Positions 36,134 through 48,474 of a DNA stretch of 64,000 nt are shown in pieces (position 1 is the first letter of the stretch; each line of letters begins with the position of its first letter). The stretch is from NCBI GenBank assembly GCA_021397845.1, contig CM038051.1, forward strand, positions 15,028,327 through 15,092,326, given 5' to 3'. The position numbers and the translations under genes were made by a program. The notes under the pieces are model-generated. The model was given only the letters and a program-made list of their open reading frames with translations. It was not told the DNA's origin and made no database searches. The DNA is from Areca catechu (lineage: Eukaryota > Streptophyta > Magnoliopsida > Arecales > Arecaceae).

Positions 36134-38740
36134 GGAACAAGCGCCTCGACCCGGCCATGCAGGTACATGAAACCCTTGTAAAAGTAGTCCGACGCCATCT
36201 GCTGGATATCGACGACGAACTCCTCTGAAGCCTTAAAGTTGGCGACGGCGTTCTCAGTGCCCTTCGTGGCCTCAGCGCCACCCTCTTCGACTCGACGGCC
36301 TCCAGCCTGGCTGTCTCTGTCGCTTTCTCAGTAGCGACAAGTTTCTCCTTCACGGCCGCCAGCTCTACCTGGGTGGCTCGGGCGATCTCCTTGTACCGGT
36401 CGGCCTCGGCACTGTACCAATTCAATTTCTTTTCGATGACGGAGAGGTCGTCGATTGCCTTCTTCAAATGGCTCCGCTCCAAGTCGCAAGCCATCAAGAG
36501 TCCTTTTGCTAGCCCCTCGACATCGGCGAGCTCTCTTTCGAGGTCCTTGATCTTCTACCCAAGGGCCCCACTTGCCCCGACCTTCTCCTTCAGGTCGGCC
36601 TTCAAAGATTCGATCTTGACGGCCTGTTGCCGCTCGAGACGCTACCTGCTCTGGAAGTGGCCCCTGATGTAGAGGGCCTCGGCACCAATCTGCAACCGTA
36701 AAAAGAATAAGAGGTCAAAAAAAATGAAATGAAAAATAAATGAAAGAAGCGAAGAGCTCACCGAATACAACTGGAAAAGAAGATCTTGAAGACATCAGCC
36801 ACCTGCATCCCGGCCATCTCTTGCCGATCGCACGCTTGGATGGAGAAGTCCATCAAGTGTTCGGCAAGCTCGGGGCTCCAGAGGACCGAGTTCTTTGGCC
36901 CCATCCTGAAGGGGAGATGGCACCGCGACTCCTCCCTCCAGCTCTCTCCATGAGCGGGCAGCCTTGCAACCGCTGACTGAAGGACCCTGGGGGGTAGGCT
37001 GGGAGGCCGGCGCCGATGCAGGCGCGCATCTATCATGGCCCTGGGAGTGCCCCGGGTCTCCTCAACCCTGATGTCGGCGACAGATGGACCCGGAGGATGG
37101 TAGGGAGGAGCAGCAGCAGTGGCAGCCCTCGCTCGGACTACCATTTTGGGCTCTGTAGCGTGGGCCTGCTGGGCGGACCTCGGAGCCACGGGATCTGCCC
37201 TCTCCACTGGCACAGGAGCAGCGTGGGGCACCTCTGAGCTCGGGCCAGCAGCTGCAGTCGAGCTTAGACCGATCACCACCGTGGGGGCGGCCGCAGAAGC
37301 GCTCTCACCCCGGGCCCGCCTGAAGCGGGCTCCCCGGCCAGCCCGGTCGGCTGCCTCTTCTTCTTGGTGATGGTTAGAAGATCACTCTCGGAGAAGATCA
37401 TACCTGCATACAAATTACACAACAGTTAGATCCTGAGAAACAATGCAAGAGGTGCAAGAACAAAAGAAAAAGAAAAAGTTTAGGTCAAACTCACCCAACC
37501 CCTCCGTCCGTAGATCCTAGAGTCGGCAAGGTTCTGCTCAGACAACAGGACCTCGAGGGGAGGAATCTGGACGGTGCGGAGCTGCTCGTAATCATCCCGG
37601 TCAGCTGCATCGACCATAGAATTTTGGTTGGGGAACTGATTCGGATCGCTCCAAACCCAATCGACCCCCTCGACCTCAACAAAGAAAAACTTGCTCTTCC
37701 ATCCTCTGATGGAAGAGGGAAGCTCAAACTTGATGCCCTTCGGGTGGGAAGACAAGGACCACCACACCATCCTCGGTTAGGTGGTGCTTTAGGGCAAAAA
37801 AAGCCCTGAACAAAGAAAATCGGGCTACGAACCCGTGGAGGTGACAAAATACAACGAAGGAGAAATGATCCTAATAGCATTTGGCCACAGCGCCGCCGGG
37901 ACCAGACGATAATTGTCTAGGACTGACAGAAAGAAAGGATGGAAGGAAACCGGAGACCCCCGAGGAGGTCTCCTCATAGAAGGCAAGGCGGCCCGGGCCA
38001 CTAGAAGTGACCTGTTCTCTCAGACGAGAGACCGTAAGCCGGATGGAAGCCGGAATGCCATAGACATCCCGGATGGTCCTCAGGTCCCCGGCAGTGATCG
38101 TCGAAGCGACCCCACCAGGACCTATGGACCGGATTGACTCAGGAACGGAATAGAAGAGGAAGAAGGAGGTGAAGAAGGGCTAGATCCCGGTTCCCTAATG
38201 ACTACTGGACCGGGAGGATGCCTCCTACTGAGCTCGAAGCGGTTACGCCTCCCTCTCCGCCAAAGAAGAAGAAGAAGATGCCGACCTTCGCTCGGAAGGA
38301 CCGGCCTCCCCTGATTAGTAGAGGGGCGGAAGCCGGACCGAAACGGGACATCCTCAAGGACAAAGAGAGGAAGAACATAAAACGGAAGACCGGGAAGAAG
38401 ACTCAACCCAAGAGAAGACCCCAGGCCCGAAGGAAAAACTCTATCCTAGTAGGAGGAGGAGGAGGAAGAAGAAGCTAACCTGTTTCTTTAGAAAAATCGG
38501 GGGAACTAGAAAAGGGAGGAAGCTTGGGCGCGGCGACAGCAGAAACGGAGAATTCAAAAAGAATAGATGGTTTGGGTAAGGCCCTCTTTTCATTTCGAAA
38601 TGACTTGATGGAGTCGTACCAGTTTAGACTCTCTGCCGACAGAACCGCGCCACGTGCCGCCCATCGACGAGAATGGCATCCCATGGCTCTGAATTCCATG
38701 CCCATATTAACTGCTCCACGAACGTGGCCACGTGGCATCC
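36134..38740 (-). pseudogene. Antisense gene of element E (Transposase_28 type)
   Basis: Distant relative of the antisense genes of A and B; function unknown. Reading leftward: a domain with YGIPASIRLTVSR, FYEETSSGVSGFLPSFL and VLDNYRLVP (about 38075-37880), then GWKSKFFFVEVEG and DDYEQLRTVQIPPLEVLLSE (37770-37500), a charged linker, a coiled coil (LKKAIDDLSVIEKKLNWYSA onward, 36480-36330) and ASDYFYKGFMYLHGRVEALV just before the junction with the LTR fragment. Several frame changes and stops separate these parts, so it is broken. An intron is likely near 37390-37490. I see no clear TATA box or certain start. Confidence 0.65.
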
Positions 38741-38870
38741 GCCGCATTAGACTGCAGGGCCAGCCCCCGAAGCACCAGTAATCATGGCCATCATCATGCC
38801 AGATTTTCTCCTTTCCACGTCAGCATCGCAATTACTCCCTTCGACCCGAGCGCTGTGCACTAACAAGCCT

Positions 38871-38887
38871 CAGGAGTGGGGGGCAAA
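38871..38887 (+). other. Polypurine tract of E
   Basis: AGGAGTGGGGGGCAAA directly precedes the 3' LTR start at 38888. Confidence 0.7.
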
Positions 38888-40234
38888 TGATGTGGCAGGA
38901 TCGCTGACATGGAGGAACCGACGGGCGCCACGTCGAGAAAAGATGCCGCGTCAACTCTTCAGCCCATGTTCCACTACCGAGCTGAGTTGAGCTCTTTCAG
39001 AACAACAGGCCGAGCTCAGTCCTCCGCCAGGTCGAGCTCTTGAGCTCGACGCCTAGGTCGGAGCCACCTTCCACCCTCCAGAGCGAGACCCTCGGAGGCT
39101 AGTGCCCTGCGGTCGAGGTCGAGCCAAGAACTCACCCGCCGATGTGGAGCCTCTCCAGCGCGCGCCCTCTGGACCGAGTTTGCCTTTCGCCCTCCAGAGC
39201 AAGACCCTCGGAGGCTAGTGCCCTGCGGTCGAGGTCGAGCCAAGAACTCACCCGCCGATGTGGAGCCTCTCCGAACGCGTGCCCTCTGGACCGGGTCCGC
39301 CTTCTGCCCTCCTCCATTGAGGCGCCCCGCGAGCTCGGAATATCGAGGTCGCAGCAAGTCATGCTGCCCCAGCTCGGCCCCAGTCCGGACGAGGTCTTCA
39401 CCAGCCCAGAACACTGGCGAGCCACCCGAGGATTGTACTGAAGCACTTTCCAGGCCGTATTGACCACCTATGACCGCCAGTTACACCAATCGGGGATTCG
39501 AATCCCGCAGGCGATGGCCCGCCATTCGAAGCACCACCAAATTTTCCAGAATGAGGCAACCAAGAGGAGTGTCAGAGCGCCTGACAACATCCCTTATCAT
39601 GAATAAGGAAAGGTCCCTCGGGACACCGCCGCATGCGCCTGACAGCCCAGCGGGGTTCCCGAGACAAGCATCGAACGGTAACCTGGTTCACAGCAAACCC
39701 AGAGATAACACACACAACAACTCTAAGAGACAGAAAAAAAAGAAAAGAAAAAAAAAAGAAGTGCAACCCCCACCAGCAAGAGGGAAGGGCACCACCACCA
39801 TCACCACAAACACAAGCGCAAGCCCGATCAAGAGGGCAAAGCGCCACTACCACCACAGTGGAGGGAAAAGCGAGGGATACAAGGAGAGGCGAAGGAACAG
39901 AGCATCCCTCTGTCCCCGCTATTATTCTCCCCCGGCAACGTTTTCACCTTCGCCCACATTTTACACTCCTCCTAGAGCGGAGTCCATCAAGAGGGGCCCG
40001 ACCAGGAGGATCTGTTCCCCTGGATCATCACTGACTTGATCGTCAGAGTACCCCGATCGGAAACCCCGGCCCGGGTCTCTAACCGTTGTCTCTCAGGTCC
40101 AGGGGCGGAGGACCGCCGAGCAACAAGGCGACCGCACCCAACGAGGAGATCCGGGAACCGAGAGCCGCGGGCGGCGGGAGGAGCACACTCCTGCGCCGAT
40201 GCAGCTACGGGCCACGACGATCCTAGCGGCAACA
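38888..40234 (+). repeat. 3' LTR of E
   Basis: About 1.35 kb from TGATGTGGCAGG to GCGGCAACA. Contains two copies of the 116-bp repeat, a purine tract near 39730-39760, and a G/C-rich U5 end whose reverse complement resembles 9419-9580. Confidence 0.82.
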
Positions 40235-40239
40235 ATAAG

Positions 40240-41835
40240 TACATAATTCTTACCAATCTATCGACCATCACATGCATGCCAATAGAATTGCCAGTATGCT
40301 TAATTAAATCCTGCCAGGTGGTACGATTCTACTGTGCCCTCTGCTACCTACCATAGTACTTTCCAGTGCTCTACAAGTTACAGAGTCATAGAGGGACAAC
40401 CCACATTCAATGATCCCCGAAAAAATTCCAGTTCAATGCTGACTCAGAATTGTAATGCTCTACGGCGAACTACTTGAGACTATGCAGCCTGTCTCGAAGC
40501 CAACTTGTGGCCACTCTTTAAAAATCGAATGGCCAACCTTCCCTTAGCCTGAAGAGTTTCGAATCGATAATACTTCTATAATTAAAAGTAAGCTTATATT
40601 AAATAAATAAAATATAAATATTTCATGAATTTAATAATTAAATATATTTGATTTGCTAGAAATATTTGTCATGCTACACCATGAGCCTTTGATGACCAAC
40701 TGAAAAACTTGTTTATCGATCCTGGCATCAATTGATGAATGATACTAATAACATGCACCCAAGTAACTCCAGGCTCTCTAAATATAATACAAATTAAATT
40801 TAATAATAAACATTAATTTTATAAGGATTCAAATTTAAAATATTAATATGAAGATGTAGCATTTATGATCGGCTCTGAATGTTGATGAGCTCTCTATTCT
40901 TCAATCGAGTCGAAGGTACCATAAACCGGGTGGGTCCTCAACCACGGTGCCGAGTTAGAGATGAGCCGATCATTACTGCCTGTGACTATGGGATCTCACA
41001 ACCTCTGAAAACATATGATATTAAAAAATATTATATTAGATAATAAAGTATAAAATAATATAAAAAGAATATCTAAAGTTTTGGAGTTTATTGCATAGTA
41101 TGAATGGTGTAGAACCATATGAGCCGGTAGCATGATCACTCTCTCCTCGAGAGCTATGTCTAGAGCTCTTTTCTTGACTGGCACTCCTCCGGCCTCTGGA
41201 AGATATAATATATAATATCTAAAAATAAAAATAAATAGATTTATTGAATTAATTATATAATTGAGGGTGACAATGCAAGATTTAAAATAATTACAAAAAA
41301 ATAAGTGAAAGAAATTAGAAGCTAGATATATCGAATTGGTCAATAAAAATATGTCTTCCATTGTACTTCAGATACTGCAGTCCTCTCCAACTCCATCATT
41401 CGACCAATGATAATAGTAGCGATGCAGCTATCACACCGGTTATTTTAGATATCTCTCATTCTAAGTTGAGTATCCATCATCGTGCCTTAGCACCAAAGCA
41501 GCTTAGGACCCTAGCTTGTACTTTTCGTACTAAGATCCAAATCTCATGCATACAAAACATGCATCCATGCATACATAGTTAATTATTTAATTAAATAAAT
41601 TAATATCTAAATAAATAAATATCTAATTAATTAAATCAATAAATAATCATCTAGTTAATTAATTAATTAAACAACTAATTAAAAATAAATAAATATTTAA
41701 ATAAATATATATATAATTAATTACATAAATAACTAAATTAATAATATATAATCAGTTAAATTAATAAATAAATATTTTAAAAATTAATTTTTAATGATGA
41801 TTCTGGCATCATTGTTACCATCATCGCTAATACTC
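40240..41835. other. Unassigned AT-rich sequence with short moderate-GC blocks
   Basis: Blocks at 40670-40780, 40860-41010, 41090-41205 and 41360-41575 could be decayed exons of the candidate CACTA element. Short minus-strand phrases (LPEAGGVPVKKRALDIALEE) are open but not recognised. The rest is AATTA/TTAA repeats. Confidence 0.3.
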
Positions 41836-41939
41836 ACAAGAGATAAGGCAAACCATACTCACAATACAAGACAGACCCATGGATGATGGGCCCTATGGAT
41901 GGGAGATGATAGATTAGGCACATAGGGAAGGGAGAACTA

Positions 41940-42530
41940 GCACTAGGGGAACATCCAGGAGGGCAAGGGGTGTGGCAATGAGGAGCACCCGGGGCGGTAA
42001 AGGGGAGTGGTGGCCAACGAGGGAAGCACCAGAGGGGGGCGAGGGATGTGGTGGCCAGCAGGGAGGAGCATCGTGGGGGGCAAGGGGGTGTGGCTACTGG
42101 CGAGGAGAGCATGGAGGGATGGGGGAGTGTGGTGGCCGATAAGGGGAGCATCGGTAAGGGAGGAGGGAGATCGCACCAAAGAGGGATCGAGGGGGGAGCA
42201 TCGGGTGTGTGGCAGTCGGCAGGGGGAGATCAAAGGGAGTTGGGGGAGTATGGCAGTCGATAAGGGGGATCGCTGGCGAGGGATGGGGAGCACTGGTGAG
42301 GATAGGAGAGTATTGGTGAGGGAGCACCGGCTAGGGAGGGGAGAGCACCGGTGGGGGGAGAACCGAGGGAAGGGGAGGTGACGAGAGAAGCAATTTTTTT
42401 GAACGAAGAGCACCGTCAATGAAGGGGTAGCACCAAGGAGGGAGGGAAGAATATCCGCAAGGGAAGGTGAGAGCACCGGTGAGGGAGGGAAGAGCATCGG
42501 AGGAAGGATATGTGGGAGGGAAAAAGCAAA
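41940..42530 (+). repeat. Purine-rich, G-run-rich imperfect repeat
   Basis: The plus strand is dominated by G and A with runs of 4-6 G at short spacing and recurring GGGAGGAGCA(C/T)CG and GTGTGGTGGCC phrases. Open frames here on either strand are low-complexity and not genes. Confidence 0.6.
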
Positions 42531-43228
42531 GTTTTTTAGAATTGATCAGGCGGGATGTGTATATATGGAAACTATTAGTGACAGCATTAGCGATGGTAAA
42601 TTTTACCATCACTAATATATCAATTTTTATATTAGTAATGGACAAATACCATAGCTAATAAAAATTTATATCATTAATAATTATTTTTTAAAAATAAAAA
42701 TTTAAAATTTTAGCAATGGTGAATGCCATCTTTAAAACTTAAAAATTTGTCATGAGAATAATTTTTTTTCAAAATTTTAAAAAATCAAAATTTTTTTATC
42801 GCTAATAGTATTAATGATAGAAAGAATTTTTTATCATTTTTATGGTGAAAAAAATAGTTATTAATGATAGCTAATTAGTCATTGTTATTAATAAATTTCT
42901 TGTAGTATAGCCGACTGGCTATTGCTTGGCTATCATGTGGATCTTCTCCTATGCAGTTATGGATACCTTATCTGGCTAACTGCAATTAAGAAAATATGTT
43001 CATCTTTCTAAACTAGTGGTATTTCATATTAGACTGGCTTTCTCCTAGTCTTCAGCTAAGGAGCTCAGGTCGGTAATGTTTGACTAGGAAGGTCCTCGAT
43101 ATAAGTCATCATCTAGGTCTTAGCTTTGGTCAAGATCAAGGTGATATAGCTATATCATATATTATGCTCTTTTTAATTTGTTCATTCCTATGTGTGTTGC
43201 TCTATAGTTGGACTGGTCTAAGGGTAGA

Positions 43229-43352
43229 TATGGTCCAACCAATCAGCACCTTAAAATAATTTTTAGTTAGACCATATCGCACAACTTAATGGTGCCCAGC
43301 TATGAAGCAATCCATACCAAATATATCAATATATGTTGCTATAGGTCTTCTC
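43229..43352 (+). repeat. Direct duplication, copy 1
   Basis: TATGGTCCAACCAATCAGCACC through ACCAAATATATCAATATATG. Copy 2 starts at 43469 (TATGGTCCAACCAATGAACACC) and is cut at 43580 by element B; its continuation resumes at 60082. Confidence 0.75.
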
Positions 43353-43357
43353 TTATT

Positions 43358-43399
43358 ATTATTATTATTATTATTATTTATTATTATTATTATTTATTA

Positions 43400-43454
<55 letters not shown>

Positions 43455-43456
43455 TA
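43358..43456 (+). repeat. (TTA)n microsatellite
   Basis: About 95 bp of near-pure ATT/TTA triplets with three short phase breaks, between the two copies of the duplication. Confidence 0.95.
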
Positions 43457-43580
43457 TATAGCTGTAAGTATGGTCCAACCAATGAACACCCTGGAAAAGT
43501 TTTTAGTTGGACCATGTCGAGCAGCTAAAAATGGTGTCCAGCCATGAAGCAATCCACACCAAATATACCTATATATGTTG

Positions 43581-44674
43581 TGTTGATGCAGAACCCTCGC
43601 CAACCGGATGAAGTGGTTCGTCTGCCAGATCACCGTCAATCGGAACCTGCAAAACAGATCCCCTGACCAGAAATCTTCCGGCGGGGGACACTCTGATGCC
43701 AAAGTTAACAAGAACTCAGGCAGTAGAATGGAGAGCTCGAAAGCAGAGAGGGAAATGAAAGAATTCGAATGATCTGGGCTAGCTTAGTTTATCTCGAGTG
43801 TCCCCTCTTACTTGTATTTATAGGCATAAGAGTAACTACTTACGGTTATGGGAGTTGGCAAATAGAACTTCCTCATAACTGTAAGTAGTGGTGGTCGGAA
43901 GATTAGTTATTCTGTAGTTATCCAATCTGGGGTTATTTACCATGTGGGCGGTTGCAACAACCATAACAGACTTCAACTGACTGGGGTTGGAAAAGCCCAC
44001 ATGTTTCATAAGCCTCATTCTTTTAGAGAAAATCCAAAGTGAACCCAACATTCTCTTTAGTAGCGCTCCTAGAGGGAATGTTAGCTATACACTTCGGATA
44101 AATTTCTTTGGAACCAACAAGGAAAAATAGATAAATACTTACAGTAATCCTGAAAACAAGATAATATACTCTTCGGACTAGGTTGAAAATACGAAGTCGA
44201 AGGTATTAAATTGATAGGCTTGGTCTTTGGACCAGGCTAAAGATACGAAGCCGGAGATAAAATTGATAGGCTTGGTCTTTGGACCAGGCTGAAAATACGA
44301 AGCCGGAGATATAAAATTGATAGGCTGGATCTTCGGACCAGGCTGAAGATACAAAGCCGAAGATATTAAATTGATAGGCTTGGTCTTCGGACTAGACTGA
44401 ATATATGAAACCGGAGATATAAAATTGATAGGCTGGATCTTCGGACCAGGCTGAAGATACAAAGCCGAAGATATTAAATTGATAGGCTTGGTCTTCGGAC
44501 TAGGCTAAAGATACGAAGCCGGAGATAAAATATATCCTTTTGTGGATCAGAATCTTCATCAAGTCCAGAATATATTTTTCTTAGTATATTGATTTGACTG
44601 TTAAACCAAAAATTGGAATTGGTTCAAAGGATGAACCAGGAATTGTTTTAAAATTGAACCAGAATATCATAACA
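43581..44674 (-). repeat. 3' LTR of B
   Basis: On the minus strand it runs from TGTTATGATATTC to GCATCAACA. U3 holds about six units of a 50-65 bp repeat (GGTCTTCGGACCAGGCTGAAGA plus ATTGATAGGC on the plus strand, 44160-44540). The TATA box is at 43819-43826 (TTTATAGG on the plus strand). Confidence 0.86.
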
Positions 44675-44700
44675 GTTGTCCCCCACTCCCAAGTTTGAAA
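44675..44700 (-). other. Polypurine tract of B
   Basis: On the minus strand GGGAGTGGGGGACAAC lies just before the 3' LTR start, matching A and C. Confidence 0.7.
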
Positions 44701-45127
44701 TAATTTTATTTTAAAAAATGAAAGTATTTGGATTTGTTGTTTAGCAGAAACTGATAAGTAATAATGACATGTTTCTGACACCTATCGATCATAATAACTG
44801 CTTGGTGGCATGAGGAATGTGCTGAAGACACATGTCAATTTCTCATTGCTGCTTCGAAAAGACGTTTCAAATCTGGAAAATCTCTTTAAGAAATTTCTGT
44901 TAAAAGGGCTTTTATTTGATTGAGGCAGGAGGCAGGACACCTGGTGACAATCTGTGGCTTGACCACTATTGAAAATCCATCCTGGCCATCCATGGCTTTT
45001 CATGTGGATTACAATTATCGCTTCATTAATGGATATTCTAGAGAATTGTACCAACGACCGGCGCTGCCGATACGATGCACGATCAAGGAGATCTCCGAAT
45101 TATCATGAAATCCCACCACTCTGTCTC

Positions 45128-45134
45128 TATAAAA
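45128..45134 (+). promoter_or_regulatory. TATA box of the B antisense gene
   Basis: CTCTATAAAAGGGAGAAG lies 149 bp before the ATG at 45277. Upstream blocks CCGATACGATGCACGATC and GATCTCCGAA match those before the TATA box of the A gene. Confidence 0.65.
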
Positions 45135-45276
45135 GGGAGAAGAACTTTAAAAGAAGAACTTCTTCGCCCCCGCATTTCTTCTTCCTCTTGCTCTGCGCTG
45201 CTATCTTTCAACCAGCCGTTCCTGTTTCTTTTGGAGGTAGAGGTCCTTTCTTTCTCTTTCTTCTTCTTTCTTTGCA

Positions 45277-47343
45277 ATGTTGGAGTCCATTAGCAATCCC
45301 TCCACCAGCAGGGGTTTACCAGGAAGTGAAACTAGTAGGAAGAAAGGTTCAGGTAGCGAAAGGAGTCTGGAGAGGTCTCTCGATACAGTTGCCAGCTCAT
45401 TGTCACTTGCTAAGTTAGAAAGTATTCGGCACCGCTTTCACATTCCGCGAACCTTTAAAATAATCCTTCCAAAACCTGATGAAAGGGTAGATAACCCTCC
45501 TATTAGGTCAATCGCCATATACGAAGACCATCTTAAGACTGGTCTTAGGCTTCCGCTTCATCCCTTTTTTACAAAAAAATTTAACCTTTACCAAATAGTT
45601 CTAGCTCAGCTGACTCCGAATAGCTTTAGGAACATTTGTGGGTTCTTAGTCCATTGTAAGCTTCAGAATGTAGAGCCGAAGACTTCTTTATTTACCTCCC
45701 TGTTTGTATTGAAAAGAGACTTCCATGGTAAGGGATAGTGGGTCATAGGTCCTCGGCCAGGCCGAAGACTATAAAAGGGACTCCAAGTGCCATTCACGTG
45801 TGGAAACCCTATTTTTTCTTCGTATATTACATAAACTGGGAGTTTAATACTGAATGGAAAGCTCACGTTTAGATGCAAATGCTGGGAAGAGAGTTCTGAA
45901 AGCCGATCTCAAGGATTTTGAAACCCTATCAGAGCCAGAAATTACCATGTTCAAAGAACTGTTGAAGGAAGAAAACCTTCATCATGCCCATATCAGCGAA
46001 GTCTCAGTACTAGGTATAGAGATAGCGGTCTTCGAATTTTTTCTCTCTCTCTCTTTTTTTTTATTTTTTATGATGGAATTGTCTTTCTTTTGACTGCAGG
46101 TGAACCAATGAGACTGAAGCTTGAGAAACTTCGACAGGCTTCAAGGAAGAGGGCGGTACCAATCCCGCCAGAGTCCGAAGCTCGAAAGAAGGCAAGAGCT
46201 GAAGAGGCTTCAGGTATTTCTCCAATGAGGGCTACATCAGATGAAGATACAGTGCCTCCAACTTCACTGCCAAGTCCACATGAACCTTTGAGAAGTCCAT
46301 CTCCAAGGAGGCCCCCATCGAAGAGTCCCTGTCCAATGCCCCATCCGGATCAACATGATTCGGCATTTGACAAGGAGTCTCTCCTCGTATCTCCGAAGAA
46401 GAAAGTGAAGGAAAAGGCAAAGTATCACTCTGAAGATGATCCCAGGAGGAGCGCCCATTCGGACGAAGGTTGCAATGTGGACTTCACCATTTTTTTCGAA
46501 GCGCAGGGCTTGGAGAACCCTGAGCTGGCTAAGGAGCCGATGAAGCGCACGCTTCTCACCAAGGATTGGGATAATACTAAATCCCGATGTATTGAGGATG
46601 TCTCTGACTCAGCATATTCATCCGTGCTGAGGGTAAGCATAAATTTTTTTTTTTCTTTTCAAAGTATATATCTGCTATTGCTAACTTTTTTGTTTGTCAA
46701 TACAGCTGATCCATGATATCACTATCATGGAAGAAGGAATTTTTGATTTTAGGGACAATTACAAGAGGATGAAGGATAGAGTACAAGCGGCTGAGTCTGA
46801 GAAGACAATAGCCGAAGAACAAAGACAGGCTATGGAGGAGAAGCTTGCCCAAAATGACGCTCTTATTCAAAGTTTGAAGGCTGATGCGAAAAGAGTTCAT
46901 CAAAGAACTCTGGACAAGACGCGAAACTTAGGAAGAAGAAGAAAAATATTCGGTCTCTTGAATCTTCAATCAAGGAAGCTCATCTAAAGACCGAAGGAGC
47001 TGTCAAGAAGGTTGAAGAAGCAGTTGAAAAGGCTGAATCATCAGTTGAAGAGATTCGGTCTTTAAAAGATCAACTGAGAATGGCAATAGAAAATTATAAG
47101 AAGTCTTCGGCTTTCGAAGATGAAATGACTGAAACAGGGACCTATAGCTATAAAGCGGGCTTCAATGATGGGGTGAAAGAGGTGCAAAACCTTTATCCAA
47201 ATCTGAATACTTTGGGAGTTCAACTGTTTGACCTCGAAGATCCAAATGAGCCTGAATCACAGGAAGGTCCCTCTGAAGTACCTGCAACAGCCGAAAAAGC
47301 AGCTAAACCGATCGACCTCACCCAACTGAAGATACTCCAGTAG
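45277..47343 (+). pseudogene. Antisense gene of element B (Transposase_28 type)
   Basis: Counterpart of 11908-14024. Exon 1 (45277-46013) has the Ser/Arg-rich head, then HIPRTFKIILPKPDERVD, AIYEDHLKTGLRLPLHPFF and QLTPNSFRNICGFLVHCK (PF04195-like). Exon 2 (46100-46632) has EKLRQASRKRAV and a Pro/Ser-rich linker. Exon 3 (46706-47343) is a coiled coil ending in TYSYKAGFNDGVKEVQNLYP and an acidic tail. Introns 46014-46099 and 46633-46705 are GT-AG and sit at the same points as in A. Damage: TAG at 45736-45738 (TGG in A), a frame change soon after, and another near 46930. Function unknown; it runs head-on toward pol. Confidence 0.78.
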
Positions 47344-47479
47344 AGGGTGATCTGTAACTTTTTTTTTTCTTTTAAGAAAATATACATGATCTTCATGAAT
47401 AGAAGTCTTGAAAAATTTACCGTAAGATTGTGCATGACTGAATTTACTGAATGAATGTACGAATGCATGTACTTAATTT

Positions 47480-48005
47480 TGAGATAAAGATACATCCAAG
47501 TGTAAAATCTTCGGACTTAAATATGATTGAAACTTTCAAAGTATAAGATAATGCTAAGTCTTCGGACTTAGAGTAATATAACCTCTTGAGAAACAAAATT
47601 CCAAAATCTGATTCAAGATCATATCATATTAAATAACAATATCAAGTCTTCGGACTTGGAATAATAAACCTTCTGATAATACTAAGTCTTCGGACTTAGA
47701 GTAAGAGAACGATCCCAAGATCTTGAGAATATACCAAATCTCCAAATAATAATACCAAGTCTCCAAATAAGAATACCAAGTCTTCGGACTTGAAAATATA
47801 CTAAGTCTTCGAATTTAGGATAACTCTGAATAGTTGAGACGAGAAATAATACCAAGTCTTCAGACTTGAAAATATACTAATTCTTTAAACTTAGGATAAT
47901 TTTGAATAGTTGAGACGAAAAATAATACCAAGTCTCCAGATAATAATACCAAATCTTCGAACTTGAAAATATACTAAGTCTTCGGACTTTGGATAAAATT
48001 GACCG
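47480..48005 (+). repeat. Hairpin array between pol and antisense gene (B)
   Basis: Repeated CTAAGTCTTCGGACTTAG and CAAGTCTTCGGACTTG-like units, the reverse complement of the A array, with decayed copies (AATTCTTTAAACTTAG, AGTCTCCAAATAA) between. Confidence 0.7.
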
Positions 48006-48009
48006 TATG

Positions 48010-48430
48010 GGTCATCCATATCTTTATAAGAAATAAGAGGTTGATTAAACCTTGACATTTTTACAGGATAGATTACTTAGATCATCCTTATACTTTTTAG
48101 TTAGGGATTAAGATACGCTGATCAGACCTATCTCAATATTTCGTAGAGTAGATCACAAAGATCATTCTCATGCCTTTTAGAAACAGAATTAAGACAGGAT
48201 GATCATATCCATCTCGACACTTTGTAAGGTAGATCACGGAGATCATCCTTTTGCCTTTTTGATTAAAATGAACTGGTTAAGCCTAACTCGGCACTTCGTG
48301 AGGTAGATCATGGAGATCATCCTTATATCTTAAAAGAAAAAAGATTAAGACGGGCTGGTCAAGCCTACCTCAGCACTTCGTAAGGTAGATAATGTAGATC
48401 GTCCTTATGCCTTTTTAGAAGAGGGATGAA
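48010..48430 (-). repeat. Degenerate tandem repeat after pol (B)
   Basis: Five or so units of GTAGATCACGGAGATCATCC plus TTATGCCTTTT, reverse-complementary to 8600-8995. Confidence 0.65.
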
Positions 48431-48474
48431 GACATAATAGTTAAATCTATCTTGATAACCTTAAATTAAAACCT

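Larger units (their letters stand above)
35351..40234 (+). mobile_element. Gypsy derivative E, gag-pol deleted
   Basis: Starts TGATGTGGCAGGATCG and ends CGGCAACA, with the 5-bp duplication ATAAG on both sides (35346-35350 and 40235-40239). A truncated 5' LTR (35351 to about 36133) joins directly to the 3' end of an antisense Transposase_28-type gene. A polypurine tract and a full 3' LTR (38888-40234) follow. gag, protease, RT and integrase are absent. Confidence 0.82.
33989..42907. mobile_element. Candidate CACTA (En/Spm)-like element, decayed
   Basis: The right end, reversed, reads TACTACAAGAAATTTATTAA, close to the CACTACAAGAAA terminus of plant CACTA elements. The left end starts CACGATAAAAAAATTAATTA. 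Both ends are rich in related subterminal phrases (TATTAGTGAT, CATCATTAATAA, ATTAGCGATGG). No matching 3-bp target duplication is seen (TGC and TAG), and no transposase domain was recognised. Element E lies within it. Confidence 0.4.

Noticed and set aside
39475..39515. tRNA-like T-arm (GGGGATTCGAATCCCGC)
   Set aside because: The loop is out of register with a true B box and no acceptor, D or anticodon arm surrounds it. It is part of E's 3' LTR.
41834..42645. Open frames on both strands in the G-rich block
   Set aside because: Low-complexity translation of purine-rich repeats; no start context or domain.
43289..43547. Open frames of Ile/Tyr/Leu repeats
   Set aside because: Produced by the (TTA)n microsatellite.
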